Below are positions 44,338 to 55,237 of a DNA stretch of 64,000 nucleotides, piece after piece. This DNA comes from Lentinus brumalis (taxonomy: Eukaryota; Basidiomycota; Agaricomycetes; Polyporales; Polyporaceae), in assembly GCA_001792895.1 (NCBI GenBank), contig MARA01000064.1:62001-126000 (forward strand), read 5' to 3'. Position 1 is the stretch's first letter. Each line of letters starts with the position of its first letter. The notes below the pieces were generated by a model. It did not search any database and was not told where the DNA came from. It saw nothing but the letters and a program-made list of their open reading frames with translations. A program made the translations under genes and the position numbers.

Positions 44338-46468
44338 CTAAATATCGCCGTTCTGTAGCATGAGTAACTGAGACATAATCTGCAAAGCTTGTGCCCACTC
44401 GACCGCTCGCCGGAACCATACACTGAATGGGAGTTCAACCACCGCCTTCTTACCGCTTCGCCCCAACGATATCTCCTCATCATCCCCATAGAATACATTA
44501 CCCCACTCCGCCTCAGTGAGTCCGTACCCCTCCGGTACAAGCTCCTCTGCACGCGCTGCATGCAGACACTGCACGAAGATCTGCTCGTTCTCTTGGGAAA
44601 ACGGAGAGTTGCTCGACGGAACGGGGATGGGAGCGTGTCGGACATGGCGTTGTTGATCTGCAGCGACATGATCGTCCAAATCCTCAGTGCTGTCCTCCGA
44701 GTTGTCGTCCGAAGTCGACAGAGAATGCATAGAATCTGACTCTGAGTCGGAACTGGAAGAGGGAGACTCGGATGAGTGATTAGGCTCTGAATCGGACTCG
44801 TTCGATGCATCGAGTTCCGACTCCTCCTCAGAAGGGTCCTCTTCATAATGTCCTGCACCTGTCTGGCCTGGCTGCAGACGACGTTTGCGGCCCTCTGCAC
44901 CGTAGTACCGGCTGAGGAGATTAGGATGGATGTCATTGAGATCATCACCCGGGGGTATCCTTGTGTGAGGTCGGAGAGTAGGCGCATATCCTAACCAGTA
45001 ATCATCAGAATGTGTTCAGTCAGAACGTTGTATGCGCACTTACTGCTGGTGTCTGGTTCTTGGCGATACCAGATATAGGATGGTGGTTCCATTCGTGTTG
45101 GAAAGCGCGACAGTCTGCATTGATGTCATCGAGGAAGAGCATATGTAAGAGCCAAAGGTGTCCGGGCTCCTCAGGAACGAGCCTGTGTCGACGCTCCAGC
45201 CGGGTGAAGAAAGCCCGCCATCTGAGAGCGAACTGCGTGCCAACCTCAACCCACATACGCTCAATACGGGTGTTCCGGGTGGAGCTATCACACAATATGA
45301 GTATGGAAGCTCGGAGTGACGACTTGAAGACTGACTCACCTTCCCCACATGAACGAAGCACGATTTGGACCACGGTGCGTGATCATCCACACTGCGACCT
45401 CCATGTTCTCCCCTCCTCGATCTCCTCGAACACGCGACGGAGTACCATATATGTCAACTGCTTCTAGGAACAGCTCGTGGACGGTGGATGCCAAGTTGTT
45501 CGTATTTGCGCGTATCATAAGCATCTAGTCAAAGAATTGAGCTTGTATCTTACGCAGATTGCAGTACACTGTGCTGACCATACGATCATAGCCATCCGCA
45601 CCTCCATGTATGACGATGCCCCACCGAATGAGCTTGTGGTGTCCGTCAATATGCCACAGATAGTTGGGATAAGGGACAGAGTAGACGCGTCGGTCAATAG
45701 TCTTGTGGTTGCGCATGATCTGTCGGAGTCCGTCTATGCGGCGCAGGGATGCCTTGACACGATCGCGCTGCACGCGAAGACCATGCCTGCTCAGGAATCC
45801 GATGGCGTAACGGTATCCAGAAAGCGGCTTGAGCTCCTTGTATGCACGAAGGAGTTCATCGAGGTCATCATCGGTGATGGGGGAGTAGGTAGAGGGTTTG
45901 GGAATGTTCTGGAGCTCGAGCTGCTTACGAAGTGTATGACGGTGAACCCCGAGCGCATTCGCTAGCGCGGTTAGCGTAATTTTACGCTTCGCGCTGGTCG
46001 CCTCTCGGAGAACTTCTGGCTCTATCCACAACGCAGGCCTGCCTCGTTCCCCGGTGCGTAGGATAGCCACCACATGCGGCTTCCGGAGGACGTCCTGACG
46101 GCTGAGGACGTGTCAGTGATGTACGCTGTACGTGAGGAGATGTACACGTACACTTGGTCTGCGTTGATCGCGGCCTGATCCAGCTCCTCAACAAGAGACG
46201 CGAACGCATCTGAGCATGCTGCTGTCCAGTCAGGACGCCCCAGCGTGTTACCGAGTGCCTGGAGGACAGGGCGAGTGCGGAGAGATATGCGTTCAGAGTG
46301 GATGCGTAAGCGGATTGGATCACCGTCCTCGAGGCGTAACAGCTGCGCTGCGCGATCATAGGCGTCCTGGATGGCAGCATACGCAGTACCGACTGAGGCA
46401 GGCCACTGCTGACCCTCATACTGGCTGGGCAGCGGCGGGAGATGAAGTGGGCGTGCAGAAATGTCCAT
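44338..46468 (-). CDS. Integrase-core (rve-type DDE) domain protein
   Basis: Protein with a retroviral-integrase-like core, of a kind present in many copies in mushroom genomes. Start chosen at 46468 ('[20 protein letters not shown]'); an upstream ATG at 46540 is in frame. Helical N-terminal part '[19 protein letters not shown]', then a helix-turn-helix-like '[20 protein letters not shown]' and '[20 protein letters not shown]'. Core: '[20 protein letters not shown]' (first Asp), '[17 protein letters not shown]' (second Asp) and '[11 protein letters not shown]' (Glu). The order and spacing give a full D-D-E set. After it come '[20 protein letters not shown]', '[17 protein letters not shown]', an acidic Ser-rich linker and a C-terminal helical block ending 'LMLQNGDI'. 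At least four introns are needed. No zinc-knuckle, reverse transcriptase or terminal repeats were found, so it may be a domesticated gene or a stripped element. Confidence 0.75.
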
Positions 46469-46658
46469 GGTTGCAAGCTTAGAGTTTGACGGGAGTAGAA
46501 GACGGCTGAGGAGGTACGTGGTAAGCGCGTCAATAATCATGACATAATGTCGCCGCAGCAGCGAGAACACGACAGGCACGTGGATCGGGAGCACATACCA
46601 TATAAAAATCTGCACAGAATCGCCCTCGAGACTGGTGCTTGCCATCCTGCACTCTTCC
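46469..46658. promoter_or_regulatory. Divergent promoter integrase-core/BTB gene
   Basis: 190 bp between two divergent ATGs. Short enough that both genes likely share regulatory DNA. No element recognised beyond 'ATATAAAA' at about 46602, a TATA-like word 55 bp upstream of the BTB start. Confidence 0.35.
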
Positions 46659-47710
46659 ATGCGGGACTCGGAGTCGTCTGTGTTGTCCCCGGACTCTGCT
46701 GCCAGTGCAGAGCGTATGGTCACGGATGACGGGCCTCCTGTTGCTCCTGTTACTCATTGTCGCTTCTCCTCTCCTCAACATCATCCCACCTACTATTTCT
46801 CCGATGGAAATATTGTCATTCTGGTGCGTACTTCATGAATCGTTCACAAGGACGCTCACCTGCTCACCAATTCGGCTTACAGTTATCGGCAAGCAATATG
46901 CTCTATCGCCTGCACCGTTCGTACCTCGTTCTGGATTCCGGCTGCTTCGACACGATGCTATCAGTTCGTCCAGAAGATCTGCAAGAAGGATTAAGTGACT
47001 CGCACCCGGTTGTAATCCCAGACATTACATGCGAAGAGTTCGACTGGTTTCTAGACTTCCAGATCCGTCAGTGAGTGAGATAGTTTCAACATATGGTAAC
47101 ATACTGATGGTCGGCATGAAGCATCCTTCCCACGGACGAGGTTGCGCTCACCGCCCTTCTGCGGCTCGGTCACTTCTTCCAGTATGAGGCCGCCCAGCGA
47201 GCCGCCCAGGAGGCGCTTGACAGGCTTCCTACTTTCAGTGCAGTCAGCAAGTATGTTCTCGGTGTTCGCCATGGTATCCAGACCTGGGCACACGACGGCT
47301 TCAAGGCACTTGTTGCCTCCACGGCGGCGTGCCTCCCAACCTTGGAGGAGGTGGAACGCATGCAGCTCCCCCTGTATCATACCCTCGTTGACACCCGGTT
47401 TCGAATCGACGCTCACCGTCGCTCAATCGCCTACACCATCCCTCCTGTGCAGCACGCCTCCACGTGTCCGGATCGCCTGGACTGCGAACTGGGCTGGAAG
47501 CGGGAGTGGCGATACAAGGTCGCGTCACACCTGATGCATCCCGAGGACGCGTTGCCCGGACATGAGGTGCTGGCACTCCTGGGTAGGGTCGAGATCAATG
47601 ACGTCCATCCTGCCTGCAAGGAGCGGATGATACAGCGTTTTCGACAGGCTGGGATCATGACGCACGAGGATGTGATTGTCGAGAAAGCCTTGCATGCGCT
47701 TGTCGGGTGA
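46659..47710 (+). CDS. BTB/POZ domain protein
   Basis: Protein-interaction domain protein. ATG at 46659 ('MRDSESSVLSPDSAASAERM'). Exon 1 ends at 46823 with 'FSDGNIVIL'. Exon 2 from about 46883 reads 'LSASNMLYRLHRSYLVLDSG', 'CFDTML', 'PVVIPDITCEEFDWFLDFQI'; exon 3 reads 'ILPTDEVALTALLRLGHFFQ' and 'AAQEALDRLPTFSAVSKYVL'. The D-G-N-I-V, F/Y-R-x-H-R-S, S-x-x-F and 'F..FL' pattern is the BTB fold as seen in the very large mushroom BTB family. A Cys-containing helical C-terminal half follows to the TGA at 47708-47710. Such proteins may act as adaptors for cullin-3 ligases or in transcription; here no partner is evident. Confidence 0.85.
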
Positions 47711-47826
47711 GGAGCACGGGAGATGTGGCGTCACGGCACTTTGCAGTTCATGTAGTACCGCCATGTAGCGTCGTGCGTGCATACCGACAGTGGAGTAGGG
47801 ACAGTGGAGTAGGATGGAGTGAATCG

Positions 47827-50359
47827 TTATGCTTCCTGATACATCTGAGCCAGAGCCATCTTCGCATCCTCCGAAAGCCTGCGACGCTTACCAGGGCGCT
47901 CATCCTTCGCCACGGACTCCTCGCCCCGTTTGTGCCACCCGCCTGAGCAGCTAGCCTTGTTCGATGCCGCCTTACTTGCGCCGTCCTTGTGACGACCCTG
48001 AATCTTGCGGAGATTGGACGCATTCTCGCGACGTGCTTCAGCCTCGGACAAGACCGGACTTGCAGCGCACACCGCCAATCTAGACATTGCAGAGACGTCA
48101 CGGTGGTAGGACCTACGTCAGTTGAGGTTCGCTTGCTCAAAGGAAATACAGCATGCACGCACTTGTATTTCATTTGCTTGTGGTTCCCGGAGAACTTCGC
48201 TTGCACATTGGCGGCTCCACCTCGGAAGTGCAGCCGACCAATTCCGCAAAACTCGAGAGGTCCACCACCACAGAGCGCGTATTGTGGATGACATGTTCGA
48301 ACGTCTCCTTATCACGCTCGTCTGCATCTGCTAGAATGAAGCCCGGCTGACTACCCCACTTCGCACCCGCCTTCGTACTGCATTGAATATAAGTGATTGC
48401 TACTACAGGTCAAAGGATAGATCGGACATACCTCAGATGCGGAGGGACAAGTGCAGGAGGGAACTGGCTTGTAATGCACCATACCGCCTTCTGACTTCCC
48501 AGAGGCCGATAGAGACGGGTATGCACCCATCTACGCTCCAGCTCCCTACTATGCAGGAACAATCCCTCCTCGTAATATGCTGCGACTTTGAGGTTAGTCA
48601 AGGTACGCGCCTTCCCTGCCAACAGACAAGAGTCAGTGTGGGTTCCAAGGAATAGAACGTGATACTTGCCTGCACTCCATACCTCGTGAAATACAGCTGT
48701 GAGGGGATCGACCATGGATGGAGCCTCCGTTCCGCTCAGCGCGGCCCATTCGGCTTCACCGAAGATGAGATGCCCCAGGTTGAGCGGCTTTGTGAGTGCT
48801 GCCTTGATCAGAGTTGGTTCGAAGACGTCGTACAACCCAATGTCGGAAGTACGGATAGCGCTTCCGCAGCCATCTGCGGCGTAAGCCTCCAAGATCCTCT
48901 GAAATGTAAAATGTATGCGTGAGGATACTAAACATGACATAGTACGTGTCTCTTGCCTCGTGCTCCAACCACAGGTCTTTCATACGAATCGATAGCTTCG
49001 TGCGTCTCTTGCCAAACACATGCAGCCGGTATGAATACCGCAGTCGCTCCTCCGGTGTTGGTGCCAGAACATAGCCAAAGTAGTTCGCTTCGAGGAACTG
49101 CCTGGAAGCCGGTGAGTAGAGGGATGTACTGAGATCGCCGCATACTCACCTCAGTTCTGTATTGACCTCATATGCAAGTGTCCAGAATGCTTCGCAGAGC
49201 CTGGCGGTTCTGGACGCGCACATAAATACTTCTGCAGCAGTATGAAATGGAGATAAGCCTATCGGAGGAAGCGCGAGCGCGAGCGTGCGCAGAGTTAGAA
49301 TGTGTCACCAAAGGACTTTGCAAACTAACTACTCACCGGCTCGGTAGAAGATCTCCAAGACTGTATAGACCCCGACGCCGCCAAATACAGACTTCAATGC
49401 CTCTCGGATGACGGTGGTGGCAAGCGCGTTCGCGGCAGCGGGAGTTTTTCGAAGCTTCCACTTGCCTGTCTTCGGGTTCTTCGCAAAGAACAAGCTGCGG
49501 ACGTACTCCGCGACTCCGGTCAGGAACGGGAGACGTGCCTTGAATACGTCAATGTACACCCTGTGGCTGTCGTCAACGGCGTGCTTGTACCACATGGGCT
49601 GTAGAGCGAGACTCGGATCAGAGCTCGTCACACGCAGAAGGGTGGACCTCACTGTGCATAGGTTGTCGAGAGATGTGAACGTAACGATATTGGCCCCAAA
49701 ATCGAGGGCCAGAGGGATACGGAAGCCTCGCTTCTGAACGGCGAACGATTCAGTACCACTGTACCGATGGGTCATACATGATCTGAGTTTCCATACCTTG
49801 CAATCAACCCGGCGAACCTCGTCGTGGAATTGCTCATGAGTAAAGACTTGAGCTGTACAGTGCGTTTGCAGATGGACCTAGAGGGACAGGAGTAAAGGAG
49901 AGTGAGGATGTGCATGTGCATCCGGGTGAGGAGAGCGGCAGCAACTTGAAACCGAGCGAATATGGAGGATGGAGGTATGAATTGTTCGAAAACAAACGAA
50001 TGATAACTTACCTGGAGCCCTACCCAGCCAAAATGAAGTCCAACCGTCCGTGGCGTACTCGTCACCTCGCTCAGCACGAGCTCATACACCTCCTCCTCCT
50101 GAAGGGGCTTCCCATCCGAATCGTGAGGCCATACCGGTTTCTGCGCACTTCGGGAACCGCGCTTCTTGTCGCAGAAAGCATCAATTTTGTATACCAAGCC
50201 TTCCGCAGCATCGCTTCCCGGAGGGGCAACCTTGCGCTCCTTGTCGGTCGCGTCGATCCAGATTCCCTGCAGCTGCAGGTTGACCCCGGCTGTCTTCTGC
50301 TTGTCAAACCAACGCCTGATCGTGTGTGCACACGCGAAGACTTCCGCATACTCGGGCAT
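47827..50359 (-). CDS. Long unrecognised protein with C-terminal NLS-like stretch
   Basis: Not recognised. ATG at 50359: 'MPEYAEVFACAHTIRRWFDK'. Exon blocks in order: 'LQLQGIWIDATDKERKVAPP', 'GLVYKIDAFCDKKRGSRSAQ', 'EVYELVLSEVTSTPRTVGLH'; then 'HRYSGTESFAVQKRGFRIPL', 'WYKHAVDDSHRVYIDVFKAR', 'VIREALKSVFGGVGVYTVLE'; then 'RLHVFGKRRTKLSIRMKDLW', 'RILEAYAADGCGSAIRTSDI', 'HVLFLGTHTDSCLLAGKART'; then 'GAKWGSQPGFILADADERDK', 'VIHNTRSVVVDLSSFAELVG'; and a last exon ending 'KDERPGKRRRLSEDAKMALA'. The 'GKRRRLSED' and upstream Lys-rich part look like a nuclear-localisation signal. All blocks are open and joined by plausible short introns, and the total is roughly 650-700 residues. It may be one gene or two fused in this reading. 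Its 3' end faces the BTB gene. Confidence 0.5.
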
Positions 50360-51610
50360 AGGAGTGTGTGGAGTAAAGCGGCAGGAAGAGCACGGAACGT
50401 GAGCGTAAGTCAAGAGCTGCAAAGGCAGGGAGTTCAAGTCCTCTCGACACGTCCTGCTCTGCGGGTCACACTATGTGACTGGACGCGCCTGTTACGTGAC
50501 CCCTTACTCTGCAGATTGACCGAGTTTTCTTACAGCGCGGTAAGTAATCCGTAGCTCAGCCATTTCATTGTGTCTATCTGGTGTTATCCCGCTAGTTTCT
50601 GGACCTTACTGGGTTAAGCCACGCCTATAAGCCGGGATCCAAGACACACTAGAGGAAGCGCCCAGCTGGCGTCTCTACAATGTCACGCCTGACTCGGACC
50701 TCTTATCTCGACCACCATGACTGCTTGCGCACACGCCAAACTTTGCCCCTCTCACAATATGCGACCTACTCTCCAGTTTTCCACCTGCTTACTGGCGTTT
50801 AAAACTGGTAGCAACAGGCCATGCTAAGACTGCACTACCGCGAGCACGAAGTCTGACCCGAAGGACTGGAAGGTAGCGAAGACGTTGTACTGGAACAGGG
50901 AAGGCCGAGGAGAAGCTGGTATGGAAGGAGAAGGCTGAGGAGGAGCTGGCGGGAGCTATCGTGTATGTCCCATTCTTCGCTCTTGACTATACCTGACCTG
51001 AGAGGGACGCATAGACAAGCTCTCTGCCGCGCCCAGGAGCAATGCAACCATAACTCCTTGGCCACTCATCGCATCTTTGCGAAACGGGGCTTGTTCGACG
51101 CGCACAACACGCGCGAACCGCGCGATATATGTACCATCTCGGAGCGATACCGTCGCGCTACCCAATCGCGTGTTTTGTCCTGCTTCCACCAGGTGAATAC
51201 GTCAGTCTCAGGCAACGCCTAGAAACACAGCTGACTCTATGTGCGTAGAACTCTGTTTCGGGACAACAACGTCGCCGCGCAGGGCGAATACTGGACCACC
51301 ATCCCTGTTCGAGTCGTGCCACGTTAGGACTAGGACATCAAGCTGTGAAGGTGAGTGCAGGAGTCCGAGCGAAGGCAGGAAGCACGGGGATGCTCACCAG
51401 TGAGCTAAGGACCAGTCGTGCGCAGGATATCTTCCGGGTCCAGACTCAGGTTTACCACACGCCGGCCGGATAACTCGACAGCGGGTCGAAGGAGTCAATT
51501 CGCCGTCTGTCCGGGAGCAAGCGTGAGGATACGGACTGATGCACAATGCATGGGGCTGAGTTCGCAACTTAACCTGCCACATCTCGGAATTCGACTCCGC
51601 GCTGAACTAC
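50360..51610. other. Intergenic region, nothing recognised
   Basis: No convincing gene. Presumed promoter of the long minus-strand gene at its left edge. A short repeated 'GGAGAAG(C/G)' stretch occurs at 50905-50950. Confidence 0.4.
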
Positions 51611-52114
51611 ATGCACTCCAAGAAGCAGTCCCTCGTGCAGCTCCGCGCTCAGCATGAGGAGCAATCTGCCTCGCTCGAGCTCTGTCATGCAGCCCAGCGC
51701 TCCACCAGCGAGGAGCGCGACCAGCTGCGCGACTCTTGCGACGCCGCCCTGCGTGCTCGCCACCAGCTGGCGGCAGACTTCGAGGACACCCCGCTACAAA
51801 ACCTCGAACAAGGCGACATCAAGATCTCTGCGCTCGAAACAACGCTGGCTGATCGTGATGCGACGATCGCTGCGCACGAGACGCGACCATCTGCTCACAG
51901 GAAGCCGCCCTCGCTGACTTGGACGTCGCTCAAGCTCAAGCTGCTGCTGCTCTTGCAGTATGCGAAGCCTCTTTCGCCTAACGCGACGCCACAGTTCCTC
52001 AAGCTCGTCGACTCTCGTTCCTCGACGTTCATCACTCGTCTCCTCGCCCTCGTCTCGACGTCTATCGCCGCGCTATCGACCCTCCACCTCGCACACTCTA
52101 TCGTTCAACCCTAG
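51611..52114 (+). pseudogene. Coiled-coil ORF with apparent frameshift
   Basis: Reads 'MHSKKQSLVQLRAQHEEQSA', 'TSEERDQLRDSCDAALRARH' and 'ISALETTLADRDATIAAHET', a typical charged coiled coil. The heptad pattern then jumps to another frame ('ATICSQEAALADLDVAQAQA' around 51885-51945) and meets a stop soon after. This suggests a decayed fragment of a longer coiled-coil gene. No homology to a known family is claimed. Confidence 0.45.
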
Positions 52115-52512
52115 AACGGGTTCAAACGCGTTCGATTCGACTTCTGCGCTATCCACAAGACCCCACTACTCGACCTTCCGCCTCACTTATCCTCTCACTC
52201 TTCCTCCTCTCTCTCCATCCCTCTCGACTCCCCGGGTGTACGCCCAGACGTCCTCGCCCTTCGGACCGACGCACTGAGGGGCATAGGTTCAGACTGAGCG
52301 ACGAGGGCGTAAGCGTGAGTCGTGTGCTGGTCTGGGAACCGGCCGGGCATAGACATGACACTTGCTTACCTAGTATCTATTAAACACGCATTAAGAATGT
52401 GACAATTATTGATTGCCGATTGACGAGCTCGCCTGACGCCAGTTTGCAGAGTGAGGAAGAAGAGATTGAGCAATTTGTTGCGCGCTGCGAATAGCGAGAG
52501 AGAACAGCGCGA

Positions 52513-52665
52513 GAGTTGTGCTGCAGACAGACAAGGAGTTGCGCTGTAGTCCCGTTAAAGTTGTGCTGTAGTCCCGTTAAAGTTGTGCTGTATTATGAGT
52601 AAGTGTGGCGATGCCGTTCAATCAGAAGATTGTGCGCTAAAGTCAATAAATGTACAAATCGAGCT
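52513..52665 (+). repeat. Dispersed repeat, copy 2, with internal 23-bp tandem
   Basis: Matches the reverse complement of 27528-27660. Inside it the unit 'GTTGTGCTGTAGTCCCGTT' plus AAA is repeated twice in tandem with a third partial copy (52545-52595); this expansion is absent from copy 1. Confidence 0.65.
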
Positions 52666-53431
52666 TCATACGAGACGCTTGATGAGCCGCTCGGTGACTC
52701 GACCTCACAGGTGAGAAATGCCTTTCATGCATGTCCGCACGAAAGCTCATTTGAATCTTCACCGCTTCAGCGTACTCGTCCACCCCTTAGGTCCTCCACT
52801 CTCACGAACGCACCGAGCGGCTCCAGTCGGACTTCGCCGTACCCGTCAGTCAAGCCCGTCTCACGAACGTCCTTTGCCTCGCTCGAACGAGATATTGCCT
52901 CCGCGGTATGCTAGGTGCCTTATGACCCTCCAGGCTGCTTGCTCACATACATTCTAGGAGATACGCACACCCACGGATCACGCGGTATCGGTCAAGAGTC
53001 CTCAACATACTCAATCCCGGAGAGGTGCCAGATGGAGAAGCGCGAAGGCGGTGATGGCTCGGGTTGTTCCTACATCGCTGAGGAAGTCATCAAAGGACTC
53101 TGCTTGAGGAACAGAGTGGCAGAAGGCTGAGTGACATCGATGTGAATACGTATCCATTCACTGGACAGTACGATGCCCTTGTAACGTTATGTCCAGACTG
53201 GAAACTATGACAGACGGACAGATGTGCGAAACGTGGTAGCGCGGCACGAACATCTACAGATCGAACACGCGGTCGTTTCAGCAACAATTTGGTACATATT
53301 GACACAGCTGGAACATACAGGAAGTTCAGAACAACGCAGATCACTCACAAATACTAGAACAGATATCGTAGCTCAGGAGCCACATACGAATCAAACATTC
53401 ATAATGATAGCAACATACAGGACAGGACTTC
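52666..53431. other. Intergenic region downstream of A9
   Basis: No gene recognised; short frames lack motifs. Confidence 0.4.
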
Positions 53432-54812
53432 CTAGCTTGCGTCCTTCGCCTGTAAGAGCGATCGCAGAAGGGGCATGAGCATCGAACGAAACCTGCGCGA
53501 GAAACTCGACTGGGAATGCTGATGCTGACGGTCACCTTGAATCGAGGTCAGACGAGTACAATGGTGACCATGGTAAGATATCGTACCTCGGTACCCGTCC
53601 GGCCGTATTGGTGCCCCCATACCAGCCGATTCTTTGAGTCGCAAATTGTCTTGCAATGGTTGTGCTGCAGCCTGCGCCTTCTCCGCTAATGCCCGTCGCG
53701 CAACCCCGCGCCTGATGATTCTGGGAATGCTCAGCCAGAACGTCACACAACGGACGAGCAGTTTACTCACAGACGGATAGCCCGAGCCTCCTCTTCAAGG
53801 TCCATCGGACTCGGTATCGCCGCCTCGCCCGGGAACTGGTTCGCGATGTCGAGCCACGCATCAACCAGTGGGATGAGTCCGTTAGCCGGATCAGGATCCC
53901 ACCCGAAGATGTCCTCGGTGGCGAGGGAGTCGATGGACGTAACCGACGAGGGAAGCGATGCTGATGTGCTAGCCTTGGAGTCGGTGCGAGAACTCGAAGA
54001 CTCAGAGCTCCCGGTACCCTGGACAGAGCGAGCGGACGACGCTGCATCGCTCTCAGGCGGACTCGATGTCGTCACGCCGCTCTCCTCGGCCATGCGGAGA
54101 TAGGTCTCGGAGAGTTCATCGGGACGGAGGGAGTCGACCTCGTTGCCTGTCTGTGACTCCGACGGCAGCGTTGCGGGCGGCGGGTTGGTGCTGCTGAACG
54201 AGGCAGCGGACGCTGGCAGAGGTGCTTGTGCGGCCGCTTCGCGCTTCTGCCGGAGGAACGCATGGATCCGCTTGTAGTCCGCGCGGAAGCCCTTGTTCAG
54301 AACGAAGTCCTCCTCCAAAGACAGGCAAATCGCGCCCGCGTGATCCACGCCGCCCTTGTGTACGCGGACACGGACAGTCATGTCGTTCTTGATCCAGTGG
54401 TAGCAGTTGTGGAAGGGGAAGGGAGGCGTGGGATGTACTGGCTTGCGCTCACCGGTGTAGTGCGTGTTCTCGGCAATAGGGATGACCATGTCTGGTGTGA
54501 TCCCGCGGGATTCGTCTGCCGGACGGAGCGCAGTACCGATAGGCTTGATGTCGTAGCGACACCATCTGCTAGTAGGCAGCGGGAGCTCCGCAGGCTACGA
54601 TGAACATAGATCAGAGGTTGCGGGGAGTAGACTAGGTTGACAGGACTTACCTGGAACATATACACGAGGTACTTCTTCGTCTCCTTAGACAGCATCTCCG
54701 CCTCCGCCACGGCGGTATCATCGAGTCCGAGGTCTTTCGCCATAGCCGTGGGGTCCATCCGTATCGCAGCATAGTAATGAGGCAGAGGCGCAATTGCTAT
54801 TGTGTCCGACAT
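53432..54812 (-). CDS. Family A protein A9 (paired with B3)
   Basis: Most divergent intact family A member. ATG at 54812: 'MSDTIAIAPLPHYYAAIRMD'. Exon 1 (54651-54812) is extended by a 'LGLDDTAVAEAEMLSKETKK' insert before 'YLVYMFQ'. Exon 2 has 'DMVIPIAENTHYTGERKPVH' in place of MCxPIxPNxxHPxGR, then 'PPFPFHNCYHWIKNDMTVRV' and 'ICLSLEEDFVLNKGFRADY'. A long Ser/Pro/Glu-rich linker follows, then 'GLIPLVDAWLDI' and 'IPSPMDLEEEARAIR'. Exon 3 is an Arg/Ala-rich helix ('RGVARRALAEKAQAAAQPLQ'). The last exon ends 'FRSMLMPLLRSLLQAKDAS', a basic helix without the PYxxxWP end, as in A1. It is head-to-head with B3 (425 bp). It keeps NCYHW and the exon architecture 28 kb away from the main array, across the transposon. 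Confidence 0.75.
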
Positions 54813-55237
54813 GCCGAGAATGATGAGCGCCGCCGCTGGAGGAACGAGTGCAGGCAGGTGTGAGGTGCTGCGGCAGGATAGGAAGTTCGTAGGAGCAAGC
54901 AGAGACGAGATGCTGAGTGGTGGACGTTTGCGGCCGAGATAGGGAGGTCCAGGTACCAGAGTAAAGGGTCCTTTGGCGGAAAGATGCCCAGCTATGAGTC
55001 ATGATGAGTGCTGATGCCAGTGAGCAACCGTGGGTAGCGCTTCCATACTTGCCTCAAATTCCGGAACACAGCACCTCCGGCGCTGCGGCGACCAGGCGGT
55101 CCGTTGTGGTCATCTCAGTCAACTTCGACGGCGGGCATGGGAATGAGAAGCTGTGGAATACGGCATCACGAGTCTTCAATGTTGTTGCGCACCGCGACCC
55201 GACCCGTCCTCGTCTTGTCCTCCCCATACCGCCCGTG
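54813..55237. promoter_or_regulatory. Shared divergent promoter region A9/B3
   Basis: 425 bp between the A9 ATG and the B3 ATG chosen here. The B3 frame is open further upstream to an ATG at 55001, which would shorten this region to 188 bp. No element asserted. Confidence 0.35.

Noticed and set aside
55001..55237. Upstream in-frame ATG giving B3 an extra 79 residues
   Set aside because: The other two B proteins have the CxxC within the first 10 residues, and the extra part has no counterpart in them. Kept only as an alternative.
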